The notes under the pieces are model-generated. The model made no database searches and had not been told where the DNA came from. It saw only the letters and a program-made list of their open reading frames with translations. Source: Linderina pennispora (taxonomy: Eukaryota > Kickxellomycota > Kickxellomycetes > Kickxellales > Kickxellaceae). Taken from it: DNA of 64,000 nt. The stretch covers positions 186,001 to 250,000 of the forward strand of contig NW_024468261.1 of NCBI RefSeq assembly GCF_002104995.1, given 5' to 3'. Shown here one piece after another: positions 54,111 to 64,000 of this stretch; the first letter of the stretch is position 1, and every line of letters starts with the position of its first letter. Made by a program: the position numbers and the translations under genes.

Positions 54111-56905
54111 CTAAGATTCGTCATCGTCATCGTCGTCGCCGTTCTTTGTTTTGGAACCACCAGGAGTGACATTGAACGCTGTTAATGATGAATTTTGGCG
54201 ACACCCAGGTTTGGAACCCCTCAGGGTCGCTGGGATCGCGCAGTGGCCTCAGAGCATCGATACGCACACGGTATTCTCCGGGCTCAGCTGTGAACGCTTG
54301 AGTGAGCTCTTGATCCCGGAATAATGTGCCGTTTATGGTGGCGTTGGAGAAACGGCCTTTGATGCCCTGGTAGTTGCGGCCCATGTACTCGAGATATCCG
54401 TATGGCAGGTAGCCAACCGACTGGTTGCGGCTATCGATCAGCTGCAGCTTCAGCCTGGCTGTTGGGTGTTCTAGGCGGTAGTGTACTGCGAGTTTGTGCG
54501 TGTCGTCAATATTGAAGTCATCACCATCTGCAATCGGGTCGGTTGAGCCCTTGACGCTCACGTACGGCAAGCCCTGCTCGGGCGGCGACAAAATATCTTG
54601 CGCTGAGTAGTCACCCAGGAATCCAGTGTACGGAATATGCAGGCTCTGAGCCGTTCCTGCCGGATCGTCCCATAAGAAGTTGAAGCGCAAGTAGCCACCA
54701 AAGAACCAGCGATCGGTCAAGCTGAGTCCCGTGGGAGGGGTGATACGAACCCGTACACGCTGTACACTATTAGGACCAATTCGGATTGGCAAGGACTGGC
54801 CATCAATGACAGCCTGGGGCTGCATGTCGGGTGAAACGCTGCTAGTAGCATCCTCGGGCCAAGTGCGCGGTACAGCGGCAAAGCTGCCGTTGGCAAGGAA
54901 CGAGGATACTGAAGATGCCGGCAGATTGGTCATTGTGCATGTTAGGTGGTGAGCCGTGTTGTGGTTGTAGAGCTTCAGCGTGCGGTACACTTCGCCAGAG
55001 GATGAGCGACCCGGACCACTGCTGATCTGCGGAGGGACACTGCGCATGGCAAGCGTATCGTCGATCCGTCGCTTTGCTACACTTGCATCGTCATCAGTCA
55101 CCGTCGAGTTGATCGAGATTTGCGGGGGGTCAATGGTGGCCAGGGCACTAAGCGAATCAAAAATATTGGTGAGACCAGACCCCTGGCGTAGCGGGGATAG
55201 AAGCTCAGTCTTATTCCCGTCGTTGATCGGGTGCGCGCTCTCCAGAATCAGCCGCTTCACTTCACCAGTACTGACACGCATCTTCTTGGACTGCAGGATC
55301 AATGCAGCCATGCCAGTCACATACGGCGTTGCCATCGAGGTGCCTGACAGCGATGTGTACCCGCCAAGGGCCAGAGGGAACGTCGAAAAGATGTTACCGC
55401 CAGGGGCACCAACTGCAGGTGATATATACAGCTCGGGATCGGGTCCCCACGAGGAAAAGTGCGAGATCTGGCCTCCTGACGGATTGACCTCGCTAACTGT
55501 ATGGTTGGTTGCAGTCAAGGTGACAGTACCGCGCTTGAGTTCACCCTGGATAGTCTCACCGTCAGCCAGCTTGATGACCACGAGCGGGATTGTGACATTA
55601 AGCGAGACAGATGTCGGCGACATAAGCTCATTTTCGAAGTTGTACACAACCACACCGATGGCACCAGCTTGCTGGGCATAGAGGGCCTTGTCGACAAACG
55701 TGCAGTTGCCACGCTTAACAAACGCAATCTTGTTGGTCAGATTGGCATTGTTGTAGGGTGCACAGCCCTCGTTGGAACCAGTGCTGTCGGTGGCGCCGGA
55801 TATCTCGACTGGCGAAGCGAAAGAAAAGCCGAATTTGCTGTTTCCAGGCGACGAATGCACAATCGACATGTTGATGTTAGGGCCGACAATGTCAATACTC
55901 AGGCTGGTTAGCATCCAGTTGTCAAACGATGCGACAGAGATAACGCCGTCGCCCAGGCTAGGGGATCCGGATGTGTACAGGCCGTTAGCGCCATCATTGC
56001 CAGCAGACGCTACAACGATGACTCCGGCACTCACCAGCCGCGAGGCAGCTACAGCCAGCGCGTCCTCTTTCCAGCTCGGGCCGCTGCCAAAACTCATGTT
56101 GAGTACGTCCATGCCGGTCCCTGTGTGCAGCCTCCATGGCCTTCAGAATGACATCGTCTGCAGCCTGGCCAGTGCCGTTTCCGGGGCAGCCAAAGATGCG
56201 GTAGATACCGAGGGTGACGCCTGGAGCCACGCCTTTGACCCTCGATCCATGGGCAGCAATAATACCCGTGACATGCGTACCGTGGCCATCGCAGGTATCG
56301 CGCGGGTCGGGTCCTGGCTTTGGGTGCGGCGAGCTCGACGAGTCATATTTGTCGCCGACAAAATCCTCGCCGTACTGGAACGGACACCCGGGCGTCTTGA
56401 AGCAACCGCCCAGATCCGGGTGCATGTAGTCGACGCCTGTATCAATCACGCCGACCTTTACTCCCGTGCCATCGAGACCGAGCTCCCTTTGCACTTTGTC
56501 GACACCGGTGTGCGAGTGTGCGTACATGAGGTTTGGTGTGGCATTATCTGTGTGGATTGCAGTCAGGCGCGTGCGCATCTGCATTGGCCATGAGCGCTTT
56601 ACCCCTGGCATGGATGTCAGGGTCTCCAGATCACGCTTGTCAGGAAGGTCGATGGAAACACCGTTGAAAAGGCGCCGGAATGAATTGCGGGTGCGGACCT
56701 TGATGCCGGAGGCCGAGACCAAGCGGGCAAACTGGATGTGCTCGAGCTGACTCTGCAGGGTTGCCGGTTCGCTCATAAACTCTATAAAGTATGACCCAGC
56801 CTGGACCTCCGATGGGCCACTGGGCAGCGGCAGCGCTTGCCGCATAGGAATAGCACAGCCGAGCGCACCAAGCGCTAAGTATGTCACCAATCGTAATATT
56901 TGCAT
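54111..56905 (-). CDS. Secreted subtilisin-like serine protease with PA domain (S8 family)
   Basis: A signal peptide (MQILRLVTYLALGALGCAI) is followed by an inhibitor-I9-like propeptide (AGSYFIEFMSEPATLQSQLE to ~130). Catalytic domain: Asp in VGVIDTGVDYMHPDL, His in GHGTHVTGIIAAHGSRVKG, oxyanion-hole Asn in VVASAGNDGANG, Ser in LSGTSMATPYVTGMAALIL. A PA domain is inserted between His and Ser (CAPYNNANLTNKIAFVKRGN, AGAIGVVVYNFE). An Fn3/C5a-peptidase-like C-terminal region follows. The arrangement is that of minor extracellular protease/Vpr-like fungal subtilases. Breaks: ~56131 (gca/gcc), and one ~54178 (att/ata) after which the frame ends with a short acidic Asp-rich tail at 54111 instead of an Arg-rich end at 54127. 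About 920 residues. Confidence 0.92.
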
Positions 56906-57823
56906 GGCAGGGCAGTTATGTCACCAAGGAAAACCCCGTTGCGGAAGGGTAGAGGGAAACAGAAGAGTGTCTGGTACAAGGATGCGAAGAGGAGGGAGGG
57001 GGAAGACGGGTGGTTCAATGAAAGGAGCGCTGTTGCCAAGGTGCGAGGGATATAAGAATAATCGGCAAGAAAACAATTGGGCGGTCTAATGTGCACAGCT
57101 AGAGGCAGGCTGTGCTAGGTGATTGTTGCTAAAAATAATAGAACGGTCCGACGTATTCTTTTTTAGCAAATGAAGCCCCCCTTGTCTGGATACGTAACGA
57201 GCGTGGCGGAGTGGGAAATTGAAAATGATTCGCAATAGTATACACACGGAATAGCGACGAGAACTGAATATATTGAGCAGTTGGAGGATGATCGGCGGAG
57301 GATGCAAGGTGAAGGAAGGGGTGGCGGTAGCGAACAGCGGAGTGGAAAGTAGAGGGAGAGAAAGGAGGACGCACATTTGCTCCATTTGCCAGCGTGCCAT
57401 TGCTCACACATATATATGAAAGTATGTGCACTGTGCAAGTCAAGCAATCGGGAAACGTTATCGTTCAGGAGTGCAGCAGTAGCGATGAGCCTACTGCAAT
57501 ATGATCAGGTCGAGAGTATTCGCATATATGTTTCATGCTCTAAAGACAGGGGTCCTAGTGAAGGAATATTCAGGCAGCACGAAAATGCTCGCAACTGCTA
57601 CTGGCAGCATTTTCCATCTTTTGTAATATCGCCAACGTTTAGTCGCCGCACATCAAAAGAACCGTAGCCACATATGTTAGCAAAACAGCAATTGCCGACA
57701 ACATTCTCCAGATTGACTTGTTAAGAATGTTTATAGTCACGATCGCATTGTCGTCTTGAAAAAGGAATGAAGAAATATGATGCTGGGGGTTAATGAGGCA
57801 GCATTTTGTGCAGGGTAGCAAAC
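56906..57823. other. Intergenic region without a supported gene
   Basis: About 920 bp upstream of the subtilase start and downstream of the SH3 gene. Several short frames overlap here, none recognisable. Purine-rich + strand sequence at 56950-57020 corresponds to a pyrimidine-rich leader for the minus-strand protease gene. Confidence 0.4.
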
Positions 57824-59893
57824 TCAATGTCGGCAAGATCCTGTGTCAAGACACACAGCAGGCACTGCGCCGATGGCGCCGTCGTCCATTCTCTGCACGA
57901 ACGTCCAGCCGTCCAGGAAAAGCCGTAGCACGCGCACTATCTCGCCAGGCCGGACTGACAGCTCATCGCTCTCGACAGGTGTGTACGGGTATAGCACTGT
58001 AAACAAATCGGGCTCAGCAGCAGTTTCGTCAGCAGCAGGGACTTGCTGGGGGCTCCTGCTGCTTCCACCTGCCATAGATGTCGATGCTGAATGCCTGGTC
58101 GATACTTGGCCGCCACGTAATGACTGGGTGCGCTTGCCGATGGTAATATTGGGTGGTGGGTAGCGCAGGACCTTGGGCGGGCTTGCGTCTCCTAGTACCG
58201 GTGAACTGGTAGCAATGCTCATCTCTGGTGTTGTCCAGAACGGCAGATATCACCAGGGGTGTTGAGGAGGGACGGGTGGGGTGTTAGCTGCGGCGGCAGT
58301 GAAGGTACCCGCGAATTTTTTGGTGTAGATGGTAGCGGCTTTGTGGGGTCTGCCTGGAGCGGCTGTTCAGCCTGCCCCTTTCTGCGCCCGATTTTAGGCA
58401 GGGCGCTTGCTGCGGTCTTGTGCGCCTTGGTTGCAAGTGTCTGCAGCTTGTTGCTGACTGAGGTGCCCAGGAATGCCACTAGCTGTTGCGCCACAGTGCG
58501 GCGCCCGTTTTTGATTGTGTTGAGGTGTGGGTGGCTCAGGGCATCTGGATTCGGGCGCGGTCCCTTGCACATGGCCCTGCGTTGGTGTGGATGGTGCCGA
58601 GACGAACACGCTGACGCTGTCACACCAATCATCAGGCATCTTGGCCGGCTGCATGTTGCGTTTATTAGGCCAGTAGCCGGCCTTCAGGGGACCGGGCATC
58701 TCAGTGCTTGCTTGGGAGACGGGGCTCGACGAGGGCTCCATGCGCTTAGCCCGTCGGATGGAAGAACCAGACGGCGGCGACCCCGATGAGGATCAGCAGG
58801 AGCGCCATGGATGCGATGATCGCCATGTAGAACTTGTGCGATGGAACTGCATCGCAGAGTTGTAAGGCTTCACGGCTGGTGCAGCACGCGTCGTTGCTTT
58901 GCTTGCAGAAATCGCATACTGCGTTTCTTTGGTTTTTTGTCGCGTGCGCAAGGATAGTAAACCCTACAGTAGTAGAAAGCAAAGCAGGCGGTTGAGCAGG
59001 AGAAATAGACAGTGTCGCTACTGCGCGAGCAGTGTCTAAACAAGCTTACCACAAATCTCGGCACCGCTCTCGATGCCTGGAATGCATCCGATCGATCCAT
59101 TGTACGGCGCCGAATCGCAGCTCTGGGCAAGCGACAGTCGATGGAATTCGGCCAAACCGGTGTTCTTGACACAGCATTGCATTGCTGGTCATCTCGGCCC
59201 ACTGGTTCACGTACTACGCTGCAACTGTCCTTGCATAGAGGCGGCGGCTGGTGCAGCTTGTTGCACAGCTTGGCCTCAGCACTCTCGAGCAGGCTGCGGC
59301 ATGTGTAAGCGATGCGGTACCGTGGTGTCGGGTACCCGGACCATGACTCGCAGCCAAAGAAACTGTTGATGTACTCGAACTCGCTGGACGTGTTGAAGTA
59401 TCCGTCGAGGACAGAGTCGAAGCCGCGGGTGTCCAGGACGTGCTGGCCGTTGACTTTGGAGCGGCTTGACATGAAGTAGTCGCCAAAGGTGCCGCCGCAA
59501 TACCGCGATGTTCGTAGCGAGAAGCAGTTGCTGCCTACCACGCTGTCTCTCGGGTGCGGCGTGGCAGCCGGGTCTTCCATTTCCATAGCGTGGATCAGCG
59601 ACACCGCTGAGGCGCTTGGCTCGGCTAATGGCGCGGTGCGTAGCCGGTGGTGCGAATATGCCGTGTAGCCGGGCTTTTTGCTCATCCGCAGACAGAGATG
59701 CATCTGACAGCCCGCCTGCTTGCAGTTGCATAGGGATATCGTGCAGACCCAGGGCGTCGTAGAGCTCGTGACCAGGATGCAGGTAGCGATTATCTCTGCC
59801 GAGCTGCGCATGCGATACAGATATGATCAAGGTAGAAGCCGCAAGAGCATGCATGATCTGCATCGGCGCTCCAAGTCCCAGCGATGTTTGCAT
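57824..59893 (-). CDS. Cys-rich single-pass membrane protein with cytoplasmic SH3 domain
   Basis: A signal peptide (from the ATG at 59893 or, better, 59863: MQIMHALAASTLIISVSHAQ) leads a Cys-rich ectodomain with NCFSLRTSRYCGGTFGDYFM, FFGCESWSGYPTPRYRIAYT, QCCVKNTGLAEFHRLSLAQS and SAPYNGSIGCIPGIESGAEI. An intron near 58980-59050 (GTAAGC...TAG) joins to FTILAHATKNQRNAVCDFCK. A transmembrane helix (FYMAIIASMALLLILIGVAA) is followed by a basic stop-transfer RRAKR, a Pro/Ser-rich tail and an SH3 domain (LFTVLYPYTPVESDELSVRP, GWTFVQRMDDGAIGAVPAVC). At least five +1 breaks fit paired alleles (for example cat/cac near 58752, atc/att and gtt/gtc near 58245). The layout recalls yeast Fus1-type surface proteins. 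Role unknown; surface signalling or polarity is inferred. Confidence 0.72.
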
Positions 59894-60452
59894 TTTCCAA
59901 TGTACTTTGTAAATTGTCGATAGGCTGAGGTAATAGCAGTGGTATTGCGTGTGGGGAAGAGGAAGAAGGAGAGCGAGAGATGCAAGCGGTCCAGCGCAAC
60001 GCGGTCTAGACGGTCTACTTCAGGAACTTGCGCCATGCACAAACTTGGACTAGCATAGGATAATAACAAGAGGGCCGTAGCATCTGCATCATGCTATCCC
60101 CGCCACTGCTGTTTGCTAGACATCTGGCACAAAACGTTGATTGAATGTCTCTGCACTCCACATGTGCTGGGCTTCGGTGGGGGGAAGATGGTCAAGTGGA
60201 AAAAGCAAAGTGCTAAAAATAATCGCACTCGCCCGTTTGAAAGCGGCAGGTGGCCATTGGCCAGGCGATGGGCGACTGGTGTGGGGAGCCAAAAATCCAG
60301 CCAGCTCCAGCTTGCCCTCTGCAAACGTTTCCTCGATTTTTGCACACTTTCTGCTGTTTTATTTTGCCGTCTATCGCACATAATTCCCTCCCCTCTCCCT
60401 ACAGTCCCTACAAATTCCAACCCGCACACCCGTTTCGTGGACTCTAGAGAAA
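59894..60452. promoter_or_regulatory. Divergent promoter, SH3 membrane protein / MIL1
   Basis: 559 bp between divergent genes. A C/T-rich leader at 60320-60440 precedes the MIL1 ATG. Short open frames on both strands show no recognisable product. Confidence 0.4.
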
Positions 60453-63400
60453 ATGTCCAGCGATGCATTTAGACACCAGCAGATGCGCGCCAGCATAAGC
60501 GGACGGGGCAGCCCCTCTGTGCACAGCGTCGGCACTCCGCGAATGCGCGAGTATTCCGGGCCACTGCCGAACCACCCAGCGCGCGGGCACTCCGAGACAT
60601 CGCTGTCTGTGGTTGTTCCCGATATGCCTGTGCCGCTAGGCTCTGTGCCCACAGCGCTGGCACACCGGGTGGACCGGCGGCGCGACTACTATACCGACAG
60701 CCAGACGCTGGGCGCAGCCATGGGTGCAGCAGCACCAACCAACACGGGAATCAGATACAGCACCTCGGAGCGGCCTGACTCGACAACAATGTCGCTGGCG
60801 CCAAAAAGCAAAAGCTGCAGCACCAGCGATTCACCATATCAGCGAACCAGGCAAACGGTCGCCGGCATTCAGACGGGCACCGGGCAAGTCCCCGGGTGGG
60901 TACGGCGCAGAGTCGCATCTGCCGAGGTTTATGGTCGACAGGATGCTGCGTGAGAGCGAGAAGCCAGAGTCAATGAGCGGACGGACAAGTGTGGCCAGCG
61001 CCCGGAGTCAGAGCTCGGCAGGGTCGCCTAAACCCAACCAGCAGGCATCTATGAGGAGCATCCTGGAGATCGAGGAGGCAAAGCTATTGGCGGCTGAGCG
61101 GCAGAACCAGCTACATGCCAGCGACGGCATTCTGTCGGAGGAGCAAAAGGTTGCATATGTCGGGCTGGTGTATCTGCTGCTGGTGGACATGCAGGACCGG
61201 CTCAATGTGCAGTTCAAGGAGTCCCAGTCATCGACAGCCAGCTTCATGAATTTTTCGCGTCGGGTCATGCGCAAGATGTACAGGCATGTCAGCATCTCGC
61301 TTGAGGAGCAGCGCATGATCGATATGCTGCCGCGCCACAAGATCCAGATAGAAGACATGGCGGCCTCGCTGGCGGCCCAGGGCGACACAATCATTGTTGA
61401 GGCAGACCAGGAGCTGGCGGTTGCGCACCTAGCAACTGACGACCTCGTGCATGATCTGAAACCAACTAGAGACAGCGCTGAGGAGGAGCGCGAGGATAAG
61501 AAGAAAAGGAAGAACAAGCTGGGGCTCAGTTGGATGGGCAGCGGGTCGCTGGAGAACACGGATGACGAGGACAGCGACATGTACTCGCAGTACTCGATGC
61601 TGCCGACGGATGCACCGGATAGACAGTCGTTAGATGGCGCCGAGAAGCAGAAGCGCTCGTTTGACAGCGATGTTTCTGAGAAGCAGCTCCCAGAACCTGC
61701 GAATACCTCTTCGGAGCAGCCGGCGGCTCGGATATCAGTTGGCAGTGATAGCGCTGGACTGTCTGGGCGCGAGACAAGCGGTGAGACGGTGCAGACAGAT
61801 ACAGACGATGCCGTACCGCCATACGTCAGCATGTTCTGCTCAGAACCGCAGACGCCTATATCACCAATGCCTCCATCCATCAACGACCTAGACGACGAGA
61901 CGCTGACCAAGGTTGATGTCGACCAGACGCTTGTAATCGACGTGCGTGCGACCCTAATTCTCGACCTATTCCTGCTCCTGCTGACTGACGATGTGTATGA
62001 CAGCCGCAGCCGCTACCTGCTGCGTCGCATGGCTGAAGCCATCGGCTACCCGTGGGTCGAGGTGATGAAGTGCGAGCGACGCGTAACGCGCCAGCTGTGT
62101 CTGCATGAATATGCTACTGACGTGCGGGTGGCGACCAAGGACTCGTCCAAGAGCGTGCTAAAAGAGCATGCCTCCAAGGGCAAGAAGAAGCGTCTGATGA
62201 TTATCGGTTTGGCCACAGTGGGCGGCGGGCTCGTGATCGGTCTCAGCGCCGGGCTCTTGGCGCCAGCCATTGGTGCAGGCATTGGTGCAACCCTAGGTGC
62301 TATTGGCGTGGCTAACACCGGTGCGTTCTTTGGCAGCATTGGAGGCACTGCGCTGATCACTGGCGCAGCGACGCTGACGGGCAGTGGGCTGGCGGGGCGG
62401 CAAATTACCAGGCGCACGCGGTTTGCCGAGCAGTTCGAGTTTATCCCATGCATTAGTGAGCAGCAGACGAACCTGATTCTGACTGTGCCTGGATGGCTGG
62501 GCAAGGCCGATAATGGCGTGTTTTCGTTCTCGACGCTTGACCCGCTGAACGGCGACCACTGCAGTCTGCTGTGGGAGTCAGAGGCGCTGGGGCGGCTTGG
62601 CAGCTCGCTGCGCATGATTGTCGGTGAAGTGTTTTCAATTACGTTGACCCAGACCCTGCAGCACACAGTTTTGCCGAGCCTGCTTGGACCACTGTCGATT
62701 CCAATGTGGCTGGCCAAGCTCGGGTACGTGCTCGACAACCCGTGGTCCACCGGCTGCGACATGGCGGAAAAGGCAGGGCCAGTACTGGCTGATCTTTTGC
62801 TGCAGCGCGTGCAGGGCCAGCGGCCGGTGACACTGGTTGGATACTCGATCGGCGCACGCCTGATATTTTATGCCCTGCTGGAGCTGGCACGCATGAACGC
62901 CTTTGGGCTTGTAGAGGACGTGTACTTGTTTGGCGCGCCTGTAGTGGAGTCGTCCGAGGAGTGGCGGCGTGCAGCCAGCGTCATCGGCGGGCGGTTTGTC
63001 AATGCGCACAGCGGCAAGGACTGGATTCTCAGCTTCTTCTACCGCACCACCAGCCTTGGACGCAACTCCATCGCTGGCCTGCATCCGATCACCGGCGTCA
63101 ATGGGCTGGAGAACATGGACATCTCGGAGCTTGTGCCTGGCCACGCAGCGTACCGCGAGCTGATGCCGCGGCTGATGAGCAAGCAGGGGATCCGGGTTAC
63201 CAGCACCGAGCTGCACGACCCGAATGAGACGGTGTCTGGCGACTCGACGCACGACCGCGAGATGATCGAGGAGCTGGAGAAGGCGGCCGAGCTGCTAGAA
63301 GCCCACGATAAGAAGAAGAAGAAGTGGATCCAGAAGCTGACGTTCTGGGACTCGGGGTCGTCGAGCTCGACGAGGAGGGGGTCGGTCAGCAGCTCAGACT

Positions 63401-63555
63401 CGCCCCCTGCCAGTTCGTCAGGCGCGAATGGCGCAGCAGAGGTAGATGCTGCTGCGCGCGACCTGGCCGAGCTCGGGATACAGGTCAAGGAGGTCGAGGC
63501 GACCTTGCCGGCGCTGGTTGTTGGCAACAAGGAAGAGTCGAAGAATGTGGAGTAG
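60453..63555 (+). CDS. MIL1: MIL1/TMCO4-like DUF726 alpha/beta-hydrolase membrane protein
   Basis: Homologue of yeast Mil1 (YFL034W), an adaptin-interacting putative lipase, and of animal TMCO4. A disordered N terminus (~250 residues) precedes the conserved region ILSEEQKVAYVGLVYLLLVD, SFMNFSRRVMRKMYRHVSIS, then YLLRRMAEAIGYPWVEVMKC. A Gly-rich double hydrophobic hairpin (GLATVGGGLVIGLSAGLLAP, GSIGGTALITGAATLTGSGL) is followed by the hydrolase domain: LILTVPGWLGKADN, nucleophile elbow Ser in VTLVGYSIGARLIFYAL, VEDVYLFGAPV, GRFVNAHSGKDWILSFFYRT, IAGLHPITGVNGLENMDISE. Charged and Ser-rich C terminus. One +1 break near 60820 (acc/aca) lies in the N terminus; the 60724-63555 frame is otherwise intact. 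About 1,030 residues. Confidence 0.92.
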
Positions 63556-64000
63556 ACTCTTTGTATTATCATACTATATATGTAGCTTTTGCAGACTCCA
63601 TATCTTTACCTATATATAAGATTTTATAGTCCAAAAGTGTCCGACTGTCTGCTAGAACCTATATATCTCTTTTAAGCCTCAAAGCGAGCTTGGATGGCTT
63701 TCTCTGTAAACTCCTTTTTGATCCTGTGCGGGATCTGACCTCATCGGTGAAACCAGGGTGACAAGCTGGTATTGCAGTGGTCACAGGTCTCCACTATATA
63801 TCTCCATTGGTTCAGCGCAAGAGCTGCTCTCATTGTCGGTCGGCCTGATAACTTCCATAGAGTCATCATGGTGGTCATCACCAGCTGCGCAACACTCAGA
63901 ATATTTATTTATGAGCATCTATTGAATAAGGCCATATAGCTCTTCTAGCGGTCATGCAATATTTGTGGGTTTATTTTACAAATTAATTTGTCTTATGAAC
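63556..64000. other. AT-rich 3' flank, no gene seen
   Basis: Downstream of MIL1 the sequence is AT-rich with TATATA-type stretches (63570-63625), consistent with a 3' UTR and polyadenylation zone. No coding frame is recognisable before the window ends. Confidence 0.45.

Overview
The window is nuclear DNA from a fungus, most likely an early-diverging one such as a member of Kickxellomycotina (Coemansia/Linderina group). This is an inference. The fungal evidence is a Zn2Cys6+PAS regulator of the ERT1/acuK type, a CYC8/SSN6 corepressor, a PSP1-domain protein, RGP1, a BDF1-type BET protein and a MIL1/DUF726 protein, with sparse GT-AG introns and GC-rich third codon positions. The early-diverging evidence is a set of genes that Saccharomyces lacks (TMCO1, METTL15/MraW, EEF1AKMT4, C9orf85, and a RECQL4 helicase fused to a Sld2-like N terminus).

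Layout. 0.6-3.3 kb: a membrane-anchored CCCH zinc-finger protein facing U2AF1. 4.3-8.8 kb: a BET double-bromodomain protein and an unassigned coiled-coil protein. 8.9-14.2 kb: RGP1, a C9orf85 homologue, IMP4 and TMCO1. 14.5-22.9 kb: the ERT1-like activator, RIO2 kinase and CYC8. 23.7-25.8 kb: divergent VMA10 and RPL3, each with an intron directly after the ATG. 25.8-29.4 kb: no gene that I can support. 29.4-36.4 kb: PSP1-domain protein, glycine cleavage T-protein, aldehyde dehydrogenase. 36.9-44.4 kb: PEX4, an EEF1A methyltransferase, an NT-C2 protein, pyroglutamyl peptidase, mitochondrial MraW and HRD1. 44.5-50.3 kb: Sld2-RecQ4 and seryl-tRNA synthetase. 50.4-63.6 kb: a lineage-type F-box/LRR-like protein, a secreted subtilase, a Cys-rich/TM/SH3 surface protein and MIL1. 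These are ordinary single-copy genes grouped by chance, not a cluster or an operon. Several share functions: splicing and mRNA (U2AF1, CCCH), ribosome biogenesis and translation (IMP4, RIO2, RPL3, SES1, EEF1A methylation, MraW), and ER/Golgi/vacuole/peroxisome biology (HRD1, TMCO1, RGP1, MIL1, VMA10, PEX4).

The most striking signal is at base level. At least 18 conserved genes are interrupted by +1 frameshifts, more than 45 in all. Nearly every one can be read as codon NNX followed by one extra base Y, where NNX and NNY are synonymous codons. The simplest explanation is that the consensus printed both alleles of a heterozygous wobble-position SNP side by side. On that reading the genes are intact in the organism, the source was not haploid, and the breaks belong to the assembly. 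For genes with such breaks, the spans below run from the real start to the real stop across the breaks.
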